Shown here piece after piece: positions 4,860-5,993 of a stretch of 5,993 nucleotides of DNA. A program made the translations under genes and the position numbers. The notes under the pieces were generated by a model, which saw only the letters and a program-made list of their open reading frames with translations, did no database searches and had not been told where the DNA came from. Every line of letters starts with the position of its first letter. The stretch's first letter is position 1. Where the stretch lies: contig JALGWK010000183.1 of assembly GCA_025774205.1 (NCBI GenBank), positions 1-5,993 on the forward strand. The letters are read 5' to 3'. The stretch comes from a bacterium (lineage in GTDB: Bacteria; Blakebacterota; Blakebacteria; Blakebacterales; Blakebacteraceae).

Positions 4860-5993
4860 ATGAGATCACCCTTCAGACAGACGACCAGGCTGATGCTGTT
4901 GACGGGAACCGCGCTCATCTTCCTCCTGACAGTCAGTGTCCAGGCTCAGTTGCCGAGCGGTGTGAATGTGCCCGCACCGGGCTTCCGGCCGGTCGCATCA
5001 TACGAGATGGATGTGACTCTCGACCGGGACACGCACACCATATCGGGCTTCGAGATCGTCACCTTCAGGAACACCACCCGGCGACAGGTCTCCGAACTCC
5101 TCTTCCACAGTTACTACAACGCCTGGAAGACCGACGGCAGTACCTGGCTCAGTTTCAGGGGACGCAGATTCCCCGGGGACATCCCGGAGGAGCGCCTGGC
5201 CTGGCTCCAGGTCACCGGCGCGGACATCCAGACGAACATGTTCTTCGGCAGTGATGATATCCTGGAGACATTCGCCTATATCCAGCCCGATGACGGGAAT
5301 GTCTGGGACCAGACCCTTTTTCGCCTTGGACTGCCAAGACCTCTGCCTCCCGCGGCTGAGATCGAACTGCGGATCGAGTTCACCATCAAAGTCCCGCGAA
5401 CCTTCGCCAGGACGGGATACATCGACGATTATTACTTTCTGGCCCAGTGGTTCCCCAAGATCGCCGTTCTCACCGATGAGGGCTGGAACGCGCACCAGTA
5501 CTTCCCGGTTGAGTACTTCGCCGACTACGGCACCTACGATGTCAGGCTGACGGTTCCGAGTGATAGCGTGGTCGGGGCGACCGGGGAACTGGTCGGGCGT
5601 CCGGAGACGCACCAGGACGGCACCACCACGCACCGGTTCCGTCAGGAAATGGTCCATGATTTCGCCTGGGTCGCCTGGCCGGAATACCTGGTCTATACCG
5701 AAGACTACGAGTTCATGCCGGGCTACGAGACCGAGGTGACCCTGCTCCTGACGCCGGAACATCGTCGTCTGCGTGACCGCTACCTCGACGCGACCAAGTA
5801 CGGCATCAGGTACTACTCGGAATGGTTCGGTCCCTACCCCTATTCGACCGCCACCATCGTCGATCCCGCCTTCAACTCGGGCGCCGGCGGGATGGAATAT
5901 CCCACCTTCTTTACCGGGGGAGCGCCGCTGTTCGCGGCCGATGGCGTGCTGCGGCCCGAAGGAGTCACGATCCACGAGTTCGGGCACCAGTAC
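4860..5993 (+). CDS. Secreted M1-family zinc metallopeptidase, 3' end outside the window
   Basis: The frame is open for 378 codons from the ATG at 4860 to the right edge. AAGGAG (4849-4854) is 5 nt upstream. The first 29 residues are a signal peptide: basic MRSPFRQTTR, a hydrophobic core LMLLTGTALIFLLTVSV, and a cleavage site after VQA, so the enzyme is exported. Residues about 45-270 are the beta-rich N-terminal domain of M1 enzymes (YEMDVTLDRDTHTISGFEIV and following strands, including YFLAQWFPKIAVLTDEGWNA). The catalytic domain starts near 290: GAGGMEYP (341-348) is the substrate-binding GxMEN-type motif with Tyr in place of Asn, and HEFGH (372-376) is the HExxH zinc motif with catalytic Glu373. 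The downstream third zinc ligand (Glu, normally 18 residues after the second His) is beyond the edge. M1 enzymes remove N-terminal residues from peptides; a role in peptide scavenging is inferred. The promoter is shared back-to-back with the SPOR gene. Confidence 0.93.
   Translation, partial: MRSPFRQTTRLMLLTGTALIFLLTVSVQAQLPSGVNVPAPGFRPVASYEMDVTLDRDTHTISGFEIVTFRNTTRRQVSELLFHSYYNAWKTDGSTWLSFRGRRFPGDIPEERLAWLQVTGADIQTNMFFGSDDILETFAYIQPDDGNVWDQTLFRLGLPRPLPPAAEIELRIEFTIKVPRTFARTGYIDDYYFLAQWFPKIAVLTDEGWNAHQYFPVEYFADYGTYDVRLTVPSDSVVGATGELVGRPETHQDGTTTHRFRQEMVHDFAWVAWPEYLVYTEDYEFMPGYETEVTLLLTPEHRRLRDRYLDATKYGIRYYSEWFGPYPYSTATIVDPAFNSGAGGMEYPTFFTGGAPLFAADGVLRPEGVTIHEFGHQY

Noticed and set aside
4998-5987. 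329-codon minus-strand reading frame
   Set aside because: It is fully antisense to the M1 peptidase gene, whose signal peptide and HEFGH motif prove the plus strand is coding.

Overview
The window is GC-rich bacterial chromosome. Most codons end in G or C, and sigma70-like promoters and Shine-Dalgarno sites are visible. A SPOR-domain lipoprotein and two further exported proteins suggest a Gram-negative-type envelope, possibly from one of the poorly cultured GC-rich phyla such as the Gemmatimonadota/FCB lineages. That placement is an inference from style only. I see no mobile element, CRISPR array, tRNA or rRNA.

Layout. Positions 60-270 hold a well-conserved cobalamin (B12) riboswitch on the minus strand; the gene it controls lies beyond the left edge. 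Next is a plus-strand gene (474-1628) with its own promoter and terminator. It encodes an unrecognised single-pass membrane protein, and its last codons look frameshifted. A minus-strand gene (1778-2893) encodes an unrecognised exported or membrane-anchored protein of 371 residues. The plus-strand gene 3101-4156 encodes a DUF917 / S-methyl-thiohydantoin desulfurase-like protein. The minus-strand gene 4175-4645 encodes a small lipoprotein with a SPOR peptidoglycan-binding domain. The plus-strand gene starting at 4860 encodes a secreted M1-family metallopeptidase, cut by the window edge just after its HEFGH zinc motif.

The five genes alternate strand one by one (+ - + - +), so each is probably transcribed alone and the window shows no operon. 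The best-supported regulation is the B12 riboswitch and a back-to-back promoter pair between the SPOR lipoprotein and the peptidase, where a near-perfect 16-bp palindrome lies between the two -35 boxes. Three of the five products are predicted to be exported or lipid-anchored and a fourth spans the membrane, so the common theme is the cell envelope rather than one pathway. I found no convincing new multi-gene system. The points most worth a second look are the probable 3' frameshift in the first gene, the two unassigned envelope proteins, the orphan DUF917 enzyme and the divergent promoter with its candidate operator.
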